Origin: Bedellia somnulentella
Lineage: Eukaryota > Arthropoda > Insecta > Lepidoptera > Bedelliidae
Direction of reading: 5' to 3'
DNA: 64,000 bases
NCBI GenBank assembly: GCA_963576735.1
Contig: OY755178.1
Location: 7,812,001 to 7,876,000, forward strand
In this document: positions 37,001 to 43,632 of the stretch, piece after piece
Position numbering within the stretch: position 1 is the first letter of the stretch
Layout: the number at the start of each line of letters is the position of its first letter
Notes under the pieces: generated by a model
What the model saw: the letters and a program-made list of their open reading frames with translations, nothing else
Told to the model about the DNA's origin: nothing
Databases searched by the model: none
Made by a program: the position numbers and the translations under genes

Positions 37001-40000
37001 TAGAAATTTAGTCTTTTACCAAACCATATCTTTTTGTTTACCAACACACTAGTGCGATAATGTACTGATTTCTTTTAATCAACTTCCTTGTCATCAGAAA
37101 AAAAAGGTTGTGTAAAAATGAAATACATGGATTTATCCATTCAGTGGTATAATGACAGTAACGATTAGCCTAAAAATTTTAGTTCATTAACTGAAAACTA
37201 ATGTGTAATATTTCATGTACCAAAGATCTATATGCATTATGTGATTTTACTTAAATAGCATATAATTGGTGTTCAATTACCAAATATAATTAGTGGTTCC
37301 CAGTCGTCGATAGGTGGAGCCGTCACCACAGGAACACCTTTATTAATCGTCACACAATTCGGCGGAATAATTATCTTCTTATATTTTTGAAAGTCACATA
37401 CCTGGAACAGTGCATTAATATAATTTTGTAATAAGTATTGCAATTTTCAAATAATACTTTGCTCTCTTTACATCCAAGAGGGTTGTAAAGATGTGTTCAC
37501 TGTTTAAAGATTTGGACACTTACACTAGCTGACCCGACAGACTTCGTAATGTGAATTTGCTTATGCCAAACTTTAGGCATGTTTTCCGGTACTCTGAGTT
37601 CAATCAGGGGCGTGAATAATTTATTGTTAAATTTTTTTTATCGTTTTATAATTTTCACTTCCTTATCAACTTCTAAGTGTGTTTCCATTGTCAAATCAGT
37701 CAGTTTTCATGCTACTGTTTTATTACTGTTATATTATACAAAATAAATTTAAAAAAAATGATGCTTAAGAGACTTACAGAAAAATCTACCTCAGTGTAAA
37801 AAAAAACATAGAAAATAATAATAAACAATGAATAACTAATTTCATTCAACATATACATAAGTACAACATATTAATACTCACTTCATGATCCGGCACTTCA
37901 CTCTCATCAGAAAACTTAATCCGTTGGCACCAACTGCAAAAATATCTCTTCAAACCCTCTTCCGATGAGTCCACAGAGATTCCATGTGAGGCCCCAACTG
38001 AAATATATTATTGATCAGCTTTATACATTGAATCCCTAAGATTCAGTCAAAAAAAACTCAACTAAAACTGAAAATCTATGTTCACCCAATATTCTCCAAC
38101 GGAATTTTAGAGGTTCTGGTACATCTGAACATCACAAGACATTTTTGTCACCAGGGGGGCATTCTCACACGGTAGATATTATATCACTTTCGATATTTAT
38201 CACTTTTGTGATATTTTGCGATCGATATTTGACTTGAGCTATTCTCACTTCATCCGATCAATATTTTTCTATTGAAAACCAGTTGATATGATGATATATA
38301 TCAAAGGATGATATCGAGTGGTCAGATCAGACGATATGATGATATTTGAAGATGTCGTGCGAACGATAGCCATTTTGTTTTCAAATTTTGTTTGAATATA
38401 GATAGAAAATTAAAATGTAGGTAAATATATTAAATGGATCATAGATCAAATAGTCTTAGAAGTTGTGAATAATGTCTACTTGGATCAACGTTAATTATAA
38501 TATTATGAAAATATAAAAAATATATTATTTTGCCATTATAAAATTTCCAAAACTAAATTCGGTTGTTGGAAGGTCCAGTTGGGAGTTCAGACTTTGCTAG
38601 TTATCGGCAAAGTGCACTTAAAGGAAAATTTAAACAAACCAAAACATATGTAAATATTGACAGATATGAAGACCTTTTCATAACTAAGATACAGTTAAAC
38701 TGACCTTTCATTCAATTCATTCGCTTGGATCATTGATTTCGGTCTTCATTCTTTAATGTCTAAGGAAAAAATACTACTGTGTGCGAGTACTCCAAGTACG
38801 TGCCAGTTGCCGCCAAAATTTCCTATGTCCGCACTTGCGGTTTTTTGAGCTACCAGTTGCCGCCAGCTCCACAACGCAAGGGTTAAATATTAATTCAATG
38901 TAACTGTTACCATTACTAAGGCTCAGTGTAACTTAGCCATTATCTGGCCAAATATAATAAATATAAATAACATCCTAACATCTAACATTTATGCTCCTCA
39001 CATAAATGTTGCTCTCAGGTGATTGAACCAACAACCTCCGGACCGAGAAGCAAGTCACCTATCCGGACTTTGACAATGTTGTTGTTGTTTTAACCACTGT
39101 GGCAAAGAGAGAATAACAAATTAGCTCATTGGATGCAGGACATTACACTGACCACCAAATCCAACAAATAATTGGCTCCTATGCTAGCAGCCACAATAAT
39201 ACTGATAACCAAACATTTTTTAATTATTTACAATTAAAATCATTGATAGTGGCATCTGGATCAATGTATCTTGAGAGGAATGTAACATGCATTTATTAAA
39301 ATATTATTTAATTACTTACCATTGACCCAAAGATGATGGAATGGTTTTTCACTAGGCCATGCAATCTGCTTACATTTATACTTTTTATCCAATACCCTGC
39401 GACATTTCCTGCATGCACTTAATCCACAACATTCGCAGAACAGACCAATGTTAGGCATCATTAGGTCATCACAAACAAGGCACTGAAAATTTGTTACAAA
39501 ATTATGTATGTTGCTGTATCGAAGTAGTTCAAAACAAATAGAATTAAAACATAAATTGGTAATTTAAAATTATAATGAATGGATAAATGATATTTGTGCA
39601 TAGTTAAGCAGGAAGGACTCAACTCTGAAAAAGTAGATTTTGAGATATGAGCATTTGAAGTTTAAATTTAAGAGTTCTTTCCATACTGTGGGTTAGATTT
39701 GGTGTTTAAAATAAACGGTTTGTGTGCACTTTTTATAAGAGTTTTCACTACTTCATAGATTCAACCCCCAGCAATACATTGGCATACTTTACCCAATAAG
39801 GGTGAAAGTGTAGGTAGAGTTTTCTCTGCTTAACTATGTCAATTTATAATTGGAGCCTGAGTATAGATAAATATTAGGCCATAAAATAAAAATATGATTT
39901 TGCTGCATGGTTGAGCTATATGGTTAGAGACCCATTACCAACTATCCCTTATTTACTAAAAATCCAAGAGTAGCTGAGTAATTGAGGTCTGGCTACTGCT

Positions 40001-40266
40001 TTTGCTATCCCATATATGTCTTATACTTGAAAGAAAGAATAAGAAGGAAAATTAAGTTTTAGGAAAATTTTACTTACAAATATGCTGTATGGGATAGATT
40101 TATTACATTGGATACTCCTCCAGGTATGTTTGCGGCCACTGTAAGCACTCGTCATAAACCTATCTACACACCATAGCGACTTTATAATTCGGTAAAAAAG
40201 GTACAACAAAAATAAACCACCAATTAAAATATAATAGTTTATCGATTCGAAAATTGATTCTCTCAT
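12918..40266 (-). CDS. DGKE: Diacylglycerol kinase epsilon (complete gene, 12 coding exons)
   Basis: Known role: phosphorylates diacylglycerol to phosphatidic acid at membranes, feeding the phosphatidylinositol cycle. Coding exons (minus): 40266-40078, 39482-39320, 37997-37882, 37401-37281, 36784-36711, 35812-35678, 32153-32014, 19575-19407, 14519-14345, 14017-13962, 13601-13512, 13043-12918. All have GT-AG junctions and frames that join exactly, giving 517 residues (human DGKE is 567). Order of domains: hydrophobic anchor (residues about 9-32), two C1-type cysteine-rich regions (about 47-165), catalytic domain with GGDGT (247-251) and MGTGNDLSRSLGWG (274-287), accessory domain with YASVGVDALVALDFHRA, NIKCWGAGVQLWG, DGKLEVVGI and MQVDGEPW near the C-terminus. 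The single N-terminal membrane segment and lack of PH, EF-hand or SAM domains fit the epsilon type. Intron 7 is 12.4 kb and intron 8 4.9 kb, both full of transposons. Confidence 0.93.
13083..13288 (+). repeat. SINE-like family A, diverged copy 3
   Basis: Plus-sense copy within DGKE intron 11: TTGTAAGCGGCGA, GTTGTTGGTG, GTGGCTCAGGAATTTCTAAT, GGGATTTATAGCTGTGAG. The head is badly diverged. Confidence 0.65.
13512..13601 (-). CDS. DGKE: DGKE exon 11
   Basis: 30 codons, phase 0 to 0, acceptor TTCTTACAG, donor GTATCC. Encodes VVGISSSFQIARLRCGLAEP, part of the DGK accessory domain. Confidence 0.92.
13962..14017 (-). CDS. DGKE: DGKE exon 10
   Basis: 56 bp, acceptor TTTATAG, donor GTAAAC. With the carried G it reads GMGHEENFAEQSMSDGKLE, joining exon 11 to give the DGK motif DGKLEVVGI. 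Confidence 0.92.
14345..14519 (-). CDS. DGKE: DGKE exon 9 (the intact copy)
   Basis: 175 bp, acceptor CGCTATTACAG, donor GTAAAT, phase 0 to 1. Encodes IAYAIMGANRALSDAGCEGL at its start and LNIKCWGAGVQLWG at its end. It is strikingly GC-rich. Its acceptor and 5' two thirds are repeated about ten times immediately upstream in transcript sense (14520-16030). Confidence 0.92.
14520..16030 (-). repeat. Tandem array of partial DGKE exon 9 copies with splice acceptors
   Basis: Ten further copies of the unit [intron end with TATTACAG-type acceptor + exon 9 start coding IAYAIMGANRALSDAG] lie head to tail. Exon-start positions (minus): 14726, 14843, 15010, 15155, 15316, 15484, 15531, 15701, 15859, 16009; typical spacing 145-170 bp, one short unit of 47 bp. 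Each copy stops around the codons for PLPPLQA and lacks the exon 9 end and its donor. Copies differ by point changes and indels that shift frame or add stops. The GC-rich long open frames read through this region are by-products of the repeat. Confidence 0.88.
16031..16219. other. DGKE intron 8 DNA between exon 9 array and pseudo-exon 8
   Basis: No recognised feature. It includes the apparently ancestral intron end leading into the outermost array acceptor. Confidence 0.4.
16320..19160 (-). mobile_element. Decayed Tc1/IS630-type DNA transposon in a DGKE pseudo-exon
   Basis: Perfect 39-bp terminal inverted repeats beginning AAGTCGTTTGCAATAGAATC (16320-16358 and 19122-19160), flanked by TA on each side (16318-16319, 19161-19162). 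TA duplication is the mark of the IS630/Tc1/mariner superfamily. The interior on the minus strand is a split, decayed transposase. The gene it interrupts is itself an exon duplicate, so the insertion is younger than the duplication. Confidence 0.92.
16565..18300 (-). pseudogene. Transposase pseudogene (DDE, IS630/Tc1-like)
   Basis: Pieces in order on the minus strand: NIYNHLEKTSPTYPSKIELY and VSEYIVRDVMKHY (18260-18110), an intron-like gap, NRAIIDKLDDFI through LNFTYSK-stop-SRKSILLDRPDLQIWR and YYLDETWLNEG (17990-17650; first catalytic D), VWMDNDIKSSRQAFLGGLSS to HNFEKW (17420-17220), GSVIHLHTILANS (about 17080, where the second catalytic D is lost), RLPPYYCELNPIELIWAQVK (about 16870-16800, catalytic E), and an acidic DTSDSDDDEDED tail (about 16600). 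An internal stop and frame breaks make it inactive. Confidence 0.85.
19163..19334 (-). pseudogene. Pseudo-exon 8 copy 2 of DGKE
   Basis: A tandem unit of about 172 bp, matching 19335-19510 (both begin TAGTTGTACACCATACAAAA on the plus strand). It repeats the 3' half of exon 8 and its intron start. It keeps the donor GTAAGA (19236-19231) but has a deletion and in-frame stop after the DFHRA region, and no acceptor. Confidence 0.8.
19407..19575 (-). CDS. DGKE: DGKE exon 8
   Basis: 169 bp, acceptor TGTTAAAG, donor GTAAGA, phase 2 to 0. Encodes RWKITINPIRRRLGRSQSRT then YNYASVGVDALVALDFHRAR, the start of the DGK accessory domain. Confidence 0.92.
19795..21330 (+). mobile_element. LINE fragment (5' truncated, frameshifted) in DGKE intron 7
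   Basis: Plus strand: QHGFLKRRSTVSNRLIFSDF and the RT block YTDYSKAFDRINH (19801-20000), a frame change near PGEPQGS-like sequence (20095-20130), DDL of the catalytic box near 20205, then KLDLNVSKCYCVTFSRK, DLGVTYDSKL, AYVRSHLEYASQIWNP (20222-20560) and the RT C-terminus. The 3' part is AT-rich to about 21330. Antisense to DGKE. Confidence 0.8.
21636..21940 (+). mobile_element. LINE RT C-terminal fragment with an internal duplication
   Basis: Encodes VFLGITLGSKLQWGPHISSL, AGRLSSAAYAVRKIRHLTD and SVMSYGILLWGR, typical of the region after the RT palm in insect Jockey-like LINEs. About 45 bp beginning ATTAGCTCACTAGCTGGCAG occur twice (about 21639 and 21742), so the fragment begins with a misplaced copy of its own middle. 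Confidence 0.75.
21941..22329. other. DGKE intron 7 DNA, nothing recognised
   Basis: AT-rich; a short GC-rich island at 22228-22325 has no recognised content. Confidence 0.35.
22330..22690 (+). repeat. Dispersed repeat with GTCT microsatellite, copy 1
   Basis: Blocks GTAGAGAGGTCAA, GATCGATACTGA.GCCAAAAATGCAAT, (TGTC)n, ACTACT.GACGGATT, AACGAAACTTGGTACAATTA and TTCATGCTCC recur in inverse orientation at 50500-50860. Common lepidopteran sequence, perhaps Helitron-derived. Confidence 0.65.
23055..23222 (+). repeat. tRNA-derived SINE, copy 2 (3' part)
   Basis: GGCGATAGGCCTGCCCCCTA, TCACGTGAGTACACTGTCTA, AAAACGTGGGTACC, CCAACCCCTTCGGGGATAAA and CGGCGTGAACGTTT match the 3' halves of copies 1 and 3. 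The tRNA-like head is missing. Confidence 0.75.
23895..24652 (-). repeat. LINE 3' UTR with CTTT tail
   Basis: Contains ACTGAAAATCAGTGTTGTGA-type sequence (about 24105-24125) that recurs in the LINE tails at 40667-40888 and 51541-52110, showing the three belong to related families. Confidence 0.65.
24653..27438 (-). pseudogene. LINE ORF2 (endonuclease/reverse transcriptase), frameshifted
   Basis: 27438-25798 holds the endonuclease (LFNAGSLN, NETWLR, AYRPPW, LGDFNIN) and RT fingers (WKIARIAPLPKKPNPV, AISILPCASK, YQSGFRKG). A deletion with frame change near 25780 precedes 25757-24915: LLDFSRAFDCL, GVPQGSILGP, YADDLQLY. A further 1-nt shift near 24960 leads to the C-terminal part (24997-24653: LNMQARRWLHL, KCWNDLPPPIRE). 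At least two lesions, so not active. Confidence 0.88.
27479..28230 (-). other. T-rich, stop-free, hydrophobic frame between LINE ORF1 and ORF2
   Basis: About 250 consecutive minus-strand codons without a stop in DNA of very low GC, where TAA should be frequent. The translation is rich in F, I, L, Y, V and looks like membrane segments, but I recognise no family. It could be biased low-complexity DNA replacing part of ORF1. Confidence 0.35.
28264..28704 (-). CDS. LINE ORF1 with PHD finger (truncated)
   Basis: ATG at 28704. Residues 4-49 hold a PHD-like zinc arrangement (CAGC, CSKC, H, C, CPEC). A charged helical part follows (FRNEIRSLRDELVTF), after which the frame departs from what the family normally shows and ends. 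Probably a nucleic-acid or chromatin tethering protein of the element (inference). Confidence 0.75.
   Translation of the reverse strand: MPKCAGCQKLTQVRIDGAVCSKCELFYHCACVGIHPTQTAPTNWLCPECTRSMPRDNKADTPVKGFMTEQQRVATTSLVAEIGEDDHGRSSEQWSSSAEFSVFRNEIRSLRDELVTFRIWLAICLDAGRSSVRPPKGWGVRFQNTS
29115..29750 (+). repeat. High-copy type repeat with CCGGCCAAGTGCGAGTCGG block
   Basis: Begins ACCGGCCAAGTGCGAGTCGG, then GGTTCCGTA, a GACGGACAGACAGACA stretch, GGGTCCCGTTTTTGCC and ends TTTGGCTACGGAACCCTAAA. I recognise these blocks from many lepidopteran genomes; element class not settled. No coding content. Confidence 0.65.
29751..30221. other. Repeat-derived intronic DNA
   Basis: GGTACCATGATGAGGATATC / TCTGATGATGGGATCC near 29865-29905 resembles ACCATGAGACCAGGATCTGA near 30170-30200, so a short module is present twice, about 300 bp apart. 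Confidence 0.4.
30222..30645 (+). repeat. tRNA-derived SINE, copy 3, interrupted
   Basis: 30222-30342 (CGATAGGCTTGCCCTG, ACTGCCTAAGCAAATCGTGG) and 30595-30645 (ACCCCTTCAGGGATATTCGG, CGTGAACGTTTG) are one SINE split by a LINE tail. Confidence 0.75.
30343..30594 (+). mobile_element. LINE 3' tail inserted in a SINE
   Basis: AT-rich stretch ending in AAATA repeats (AATAAAATAAAAAATAAAAT) interrupts SINE copy 3. Only the 3' end of the element is present. Confidence 0.6.
30849..31731. repeat. Long inverted-repeat element enclosing a SINE
   Basis: Arms of about 200 bp: 30849-31050 and 31506-31731 (AACAAAAAGAAAACCGACTT outward end; CCTACCTAAATATTACAATT inner). Nearly identical apart from a 20-odd bp gap. 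The loop holds SINE-like family A copy 4. Confidence 0.85.
31150..31397 (-). repeat. SINE-like family A, copy 4 (well preserved)
   Basis: All family blocks are present, from ATAC repeats and CACGGCTATAAATCCC to GCCGACACTACACAGC. It serves as a near-consensus copy. Confidence 0.88.
32014..32153 (-). CDS. DGKE: DGKE exon 7
   Basis: 140 bp, acceptor ACCTAG, donor GTTAGT, phase 0 to 2. Encodes IPVAILPMGTGNDLSRSLGW, the second conserved catalytic block of lipid kinases. Confidence 0.93.
32564..34999 (+). CDS. LINE ORF2 (partial endonuclease plus full reverse transcriptase)
   Basis: 811 codons open to TAA at 34999. The first part is the end of an endonuclease (IIGDINI, then VVTDHNAVIL with the catalytic D-H pair). 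RT blocks: NYRPISILP, QYGFRRG, FIDIAKAFD, GVPQGSLLGP and FADD. C-terminal region: KIKYLGIIIDSKLNF, YCITSWGG. The FADD variant instead of YADD is common in insect LINEs. No initiator ATG, because the 5' end is lost. Confidence 0.88.
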   Translation, partial: SIIGDININIDPNKILSIDENEYLNSLASLGFLPAHTLPTRDQACLDHVFLNSCFPSVTLVLNSVVTDHNAVILCLSSSHRYSPPKYYTKVDTKSLYKSIESLDFTSIYHTDDANVATSLLVEPIVALVLHNSQKIPLKRKNRPIKPWITPGLLRCIRNRDNMHKKLKKNPSNEIQATTYKRYRNFCNRLLRKVKNTFEKTELSLARSNPKKLWEVIKDVTNSKKARSSAKELLSRGSSLLNSVDQVNEYFSTIGQKLAETISTQRSLQHIPNYHQAQTHAPSSSFVLLSTDQEEVERLIINLKTDCAVGYDGISAGLIKSLRHVLAPPLVHIFNLCLTTGTFPKHFKKAVVHPVFKAGDRTCVNNYRPISILPTFSKLLERLINIRLSNYLEEKNLLSDNQYGFRRGRSCSDAVHKLTDLVAKELDKGKKCLTIFIDIAKAFDTTWSPFLLNSLEKLGIRDTQLQLFSSFLTDRSQCVKIDGFCGSDRPIKYGVPQGSLLGPTLFLTYINELCNINLQNGQVISFADDTAITFTGNSWKQVFDSANAGFKKVCLWLSNHLLSLNTSKTHYITFGISNKSMPSSHEYSVSVDCQHTSADKPCTCTYLTRVDKIKYLGIIIDSKLNFSYHIEYLCNRVRKLIYIFKRIRYVADPTLLKSIYQALCQSLLIYCITSWGGAAKSNLLRNEIAQRTILKVSSFKPRWYHTADLHSDWDTLSVRQLFILYTILKQHSLVLPDEVTSKRNRNIIPSTRFKTAFINRFFCFLGPYLYNKINNYIPIHFLNHYECKNSVTSYLKQMTYEITESLLLTQK
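32564..35640 (+). mobile_element. 5'-truncated LINE with intact RT frame in DGKE intron 6
   Basis: Element runs antisense to DGKE, starts within the endonuclease and ends in a TTA/ATT repeat (35622-35640). The only lesion visible is the 5' truncation, so the insertion is recent. Confidence 0.85.
35678..35812 (-). CDS. DGKE: DGKE exon 6 (catalytic GGDGT)
   Basis: 45 codons, acceptor TTTGAG, donor GTATAC, phase 0. Encodes LLAAGGDGTVAWLLNTLY, the ATP-binding glycine-rich motif of the DAGK catalytic domain. Very GC-rich. Confidence 0.94.
36238..36478 (-). repeat. tRNA-derived SINE, copy 4
   Basis: On the minus strand: A box TAGTTCAGTGATTAG, B box GGTTCAATCCC, then AATGTGTCTTTTC, GTTAATTTATCGGTGAAG, CTTAGTCATGTGACAGTGTA and CGGCGATAGGTCTGCCCGAG. 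Near full length. Confidence 0.82.
36555..36693. repeat. Palindromic MITE, copy 1
   Basis: Arms TTTCTGAATTGAGTATTCAA.GCTGAGAAC and its reverse complement enclose a short loop. A second copy is at 41154-41298. The right end lies about 18 bp from the exon 5 donor of DGKE. Confidence 0.8.
36711..36784 (-). CDS. DGKE: DGKE exon 5
   Basis: 74 bp, acceptor TTTTCAG, donor GTACAT, phase 1 to 0. Encodes NKKSGGNQSDEVLSLFRGLL NPIQ, the start of the catalytic domain (N.KSG.N). Confidence 0.92.
37281..37401 (-). CDS. DGKE: DGKE exon 4
   Basis: 121 bp, acceptor GTTCCAG, donor GTAATT, phase 0 to 1. Encodes VCDFQKYKKIIIPPNCV and EPLIIFG. CDF..YK.IIIPP is the linker after the second C1 region, as in epsilon kinases. 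Confidence 0.92.
37527..37640 (+). repeat. Dispersed repeat beginning CTAGCTGACC, copy 2
   Basis: CTAGCTGACCCGACAGACTT, CCAAACTTTAGGC and TTCAATCAGGGGCGTGAATA match copy 1 (3378-3500). Confidence 0.6.
37882..37997 (-). CDS. DGKE: DGKE exon 3
   Basis: 116 bp, acceptor TATTTCAG, donor GTGAGT, phase 1 to 0. Encodes YFCSWCQRIKFSDESEVPDH, the second C1-type cysteine cluster. Confidence 0.9.
38150..38900. other. DGKE intron 2, repeat-like DNA
   Basis: 38150-38370 is rich in GATAT steps and starts ACCAGGGGGGCATTCTCACA; it may be a MITE but no paired end was found. CCAGTTGCCGCCA occurs twice (about 38808 and 38851). Confidence 0.35.
39320..39482 (-). CDS. DGKE: DGKE exon 2
   Basis: 163 bp, acceptor AATTTTCAG, donor GTAAGT, phase 0 to 1. 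Encodes CLVCDDLMMPNIGLFCECCG and CRKCRRVLDKKYKCKQI, the first C1 zinc region. Confidence 0.93.
39870..40020 (+). repeat. SINE-like family A, diverged copy 5
   Basis: GGTTAGAGACCCATTACCAA, CTGAGTAATTGAGGTCTGGC match the family in sense. Old copy in DGKE intron 1. Confidence 0.5.
40078..40266 (-). CDS. DGKE: DGKE exon 1 (start and membrane anchor)
   Basis: 63 codons from ATG 40266 to donor GTAAGT, phase 0. Residues about 9-32 are hydrophobic (YYILIGGLFLLYLFYRIIKS), a single membrane segment, followed by basic residues and the HTW that opens the first C1 region. A TGACAGTG-rich stretch at 40350-40382 lies just upstream, in the probable promoter. Confidence 0.9.
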
Positions 40267-40509
40267 TATGACATCAGAATTTTTATTGTTTTAAGTTTGT
40301 AAATTGAATTTAAAGTATTCAAACTATTTCGACCCAATCGTACCAAATGACACTGACAGTGTGACAGTGACAGTCTCACTGTGCTGTAACAGGTCTTAGA
40401 ACAGGTGATCATCATGATTGACAATGATGACATTTTAAATATTGTACTATGATTGTACCATGGAAGTACTATTTAAACATGAATGCGCACTGGCATCCTC
40501 AAGTGTCCT

Positions 40510-41100
40510 AAACAAGGATGGCTAACTAGTTAACTATGTCTCGTTTTAAGTAGGGTGACCATCTGTTGGTGTTTTAACAAGAGTTCCTCTAAAGGTTAAC
40601 TAAAAGCACTTATATTTACATACAAATATATTCTTAATTAGTATATTATAAAAGAAGGGGTAGCCAAAATGGTACTGACTGAAAATCAGTTCTGTGAGTC
40701 AAAAGCTCATAGCAAAAGGCTGAATCAGCACCAATTCGCTGTTCAGGTGGCACAGGAAGTGCATGACAAATTTTTGTTTGTTTTTTTATTGATTCTCTTT
40801 TTGTTTTTATTTTAATTTATAATTTATTTATTTTAAATGATGTTGAAATAAAGTTGTAAAAGTTAATGTAACTTTTTCTTCTTGTGCCTACTGCTTGAGA
40901 GTTAAAATTTTCTCAGCCAATTTTTGAAGTTGAGTAGAGAAAAAATGGTAAGTAAATGATGGTGGTATTAAAAGGCTGATAAAGTATCTAGTGAATAACT
41001 TCAAAAGCCCCAAACCAAAGCTTATGTTGCTTTTTACGATGCGCGGGTATAAAAATATTTGTGCCAAGCTAAACCGACTCAACACGGTGGTATCTTATTT
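40510..41100 (+). repeat. Composite repeat, copy 1 (with a LINE-tail insertion)
   Basis: AACAAGGATGGCTAACTA, TGTCTCGTTTTAAGTAGGGT, CATCTGTTGGTGTTTTAA and AGAGTTCCTC (40510-40600), then 40890-41100, match 62560-61790 read on the minus strand. 40667-40888 is an insertion absent from the other copy. The 40890-41100 part resembles SINE-like family A in layout. Confidence 0.75.
40667..40888 (+). mobile_element. LINE 3' tail inserted in the composite repeat
   Basis: Begins near ACTGACTGAAAATCAGTTCT, shared with LINE tails at 24105 and 51760, and ends near AATAAAGTTGTAAAAGTTAA. It is absent from the paralogous site in 62390-62420. Confidence 0.65.
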
Positions 41101-41153
41101 CACATTCTTATTTCTCATTATTTATTTGGAATAGAATGGTCACAATAGTGTTC

Positions 41154-41298
41154 GCTCGACTTCTGAATTGAGTATTCCAGCTGAGAACAACTTAAGTATC
41201 GTTCTGTCGCATTGAAATCTTAACAACTGAATGAGACAAAACGATACTCGTCCTTAAGTCCTTCTCATCTTGAATACTTAATTCAGAAATCGGGCGTG
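41154..41298. repeat. Palindromic MITE, copy 2
   Basis: Same fold-back as 36555-36693 (GAATTGAGTATTCCAGCTGA on the left; TACTTAATTCAGAAATCGGG on the right). It lies about 0.9 kb upstream of the DGKE start. Confidence 0.8.
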
Positions 41299-41521
41299 AG
41301 AGATGTTAATATGCCTCAAATTTGTTTTATTTTATTATAATATATTGCTGTGTAGTGTCGTCTTAGAAAAGCACTACTATTTGACAACCGCTCAGGGGAA
41401 TTTCTAGTTCTGAGAATCTCTTTTGCAATGCCGCTTGGAAATGCTGTCAGTGTTATGGGTAACTTTGGACGTGGCATGGCTTTAGGTGGTTTATTTTTGT
41501 AGTTTTTATCTATTATTATTT

Positions 41522-42016
41522 GGGTTTGTCCGATTTTCCAACCTGGAAAATCCAACCTAGGATGGATTCTCGGAATTGTCATGCTAATGTGCATAGATAA
41601 TATAATATTAAGCGAATAATATATCTACTTACTTACCTATCTAAAAATATTAAAGTGAAACATGCAGTATTTTTAGAAAGTTTATCAAAACAAAATCGTT
41701 TACAAGTTTACATTGACCGTGATGATTTCATTCAAGACTCACAGTACATCTGCTCAATAGTGAATCAAGGTCATTTTTTGGATGAAGTGCAAAATCTTTA
41801 GTTTCTTACTTAATAATAAAGGCTATCTATCTTCTTTGTGCATAATGTACATTGTGTCTAAAATATTATGTAGCTGACTATACCTAGGTTGGAAAAACGG
41901 ACTCAGCATCTGAAAGGAAAATCAATTTTTCCAACCTAGCTAATTTGGATACTAGGACATACTCTCCGAGAATCTAACCTAGGTTGGATTTTCCAGGTTG
42001 GAAGATCGGACTAACC
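41522..42016. repeat. TIR element of about 0.5 kb
   Basis: TCCGATTTTCCAACCTGGAA, AATCCAACCTAGG at 41529-41565 recurs as reverse complement at about 41973-42010. A further internal inverted copy of CTAGGTTGGAAAAA is at 41885-41940. No coding content. Confidence 0.75.
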
Positions 42017-42124
42017 CTTTTATTTTCAATATACTTAGTTAAATTTAAATAATTTAAATACACAAATTATATATGGTAATTAATAAACCTTACACAATAA
42101 CTTGGGAAGTAACATTTGGACGCT

Positions 42125-42255
42125 ACAGTTGGAGACCCATAACATACTCGTACAAAAAAATTTACAACCCTTTCCCATCTTGAATAAGTGGCTGAGAAAT
42201 TTATATTTTTGAAGCTCTGGCTACTCCTTTTTGAGGATTAAGACCCATGTGTAAA
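42125..42255 (+). repeat. SINE-like family A, partial copy 6
   Basis: TTGGAGACCCATAACA, CCCTTTCCCATCTTGA, AGTGGCTGAGAAATTTATAT and GAAGCTCTGGCTACTCC in sense order. Confidence 0.65.
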
Positions 42256-42257
42256 TA

Positions 42258-43309
42258 TACAGGGTGGCTCATTCAAATCGGTCAGTATGGGAAAGTCTGA
42301 AAATATAAGACATACGAAGATTTGTTCTTAGGAACCATGTCACCGATTTTGATAAAAAGAAAAACTGTATTCATACATTTGAAAAAAAAAAACTGTACCC
42401 AGCTCGGGAATCGAACCCGGTTGTTTTGAAAAAATTAACTTACACTTTTTCTATTTTGATATCGATTGTGTAGGTCTTAAGCTGTAAATGTCTCCATAAA
42501 ACATGATGTCTAAAATGAATAAAATGCATTGTTTTGACATACTTTAACTTCTCAAAGTAGGTGTTCGAAGTGACCACCATTTTTTTCAATACAATTTTCA
42601 ACACGTTTAGGTAACGATCTTACTATTGCATTTTGTATCTTCATGTGGTGAATTTGTGTTCAAATTGACTCTATGGCTGCTTTTAGGTCTTCAACGGTGT
42701 CATAGCTTGTTTTGTAAACTTCATCCTTAACGTAACTCCATAAAAAATAGTCTAGAGGCGTTAAATCGGGCGACTGTGTATCTACAATATCTACATACTT
42801 ACTTTAAGTGGGCTTTTCAATTGATTGTTAGTGTTTAATTACTGTAGATAACAAAACTTCCTTAAATGTTTAATGGAATGCAAACCACGTGATACGGTGC
42901 ATGTATGTAATAACTTATTATTAATAAGTTGAGAGGTACAAGCAGTCATAGAGACAATTTTACATGCCTGAACTTGTTGAATATTGTAACGGTGGTCACT
43001 TGGAACACCTACTTTGAGAAATTAAAGTATGTCAAAACAATGCATTTTATTCATTTTAGACATCACGTTTTATGGAGACATTTACAGCTTAAGACCTACA
43101 CAATCGATATCAAAATAGAAAAAGTGTAAGTTTATTTTTTTAAAACAACCGGGTTCGATTCCCGAGCTGAGTACAGTTTTTTTTCAAATGTATGAATGTA
43201 GTTTTTCTTTTTATCAAAATCGGTGACATGGTTCCTAAGAACAAATCTTCGTATGTCTTTTAGTTTCAGACTTTCCCATACTGACCGATTTGAATGAGCC
43301 ACTCTGTAT
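42258..43309 (-). mobile_element. Mariner-like fold-back transposon remnant
   Basis: Arms of about 320 bp (42258-42578 and 42991-43309) are inverted copies, each starting ATACAG.GTGGCTCATTCAAA at its outer end. The left side holds the end of a transposase; the right arm repeats that same 3' portion in inverse, so the element is an inverted duplication of one transposon end. Each arm also contains a tRNA T-arm-like block (GGGTTCGATTCCCGAGCTG). Confidence 0.8.
42663..42783 (-). pseudogene. Mariner/Tc1-type transposase remnant
   Basis: Minus strand reads SPDLTPLDYFLWSYVKDEVY then KAAIESI and a stop. PDL.P.D.FLWG is the block around the third catalytic acid in mariner-type transposases; here the D is present. 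A further stretch (NAIVRSLPKRVENCIEKNGG) follows at 42640-42575. Confidence 0.8.
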
Positions 43310-43481
43310 GTAGATGTCATTGGTAGTTTGTAAACAATTGTATATTTTATGTTTAGAACTATCCAATGCCAGTTTATTTTCAATCAGTCTTATAACTGTT
43401 TCACCTCCAATCAATAAAAAAATAAGAGTTCTTGAATAATTAAAAAGGAAAAATATTGTATTCAAAATTTAATCATAATGT

Positions 43482-43632
43482 CTATGTTATTAAATTCATC
43501 AAAGTGCTCTTCAATTTGCTTGAACAAAGTTCTATGGGTGTTTTTTCTGCTTTATTTTTCAAGTTCACATTAGCTCCAGCTTTGACCAAAAATACAGCAA
43601 CTGTTTCTCTATCTTCCTCACATGCCAAGTGT
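43482..43632 (-). CDS. PSMD10: PSMD10 exon 4 (terminal)
   Basis: Acceptor TTTTTCAG, phase 2, 50 codons and TAG at 43484-43482. Encodes HLACEEDRETVAVFLVKAGA, the last ankyrin repeat. Confidence 0.92.
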
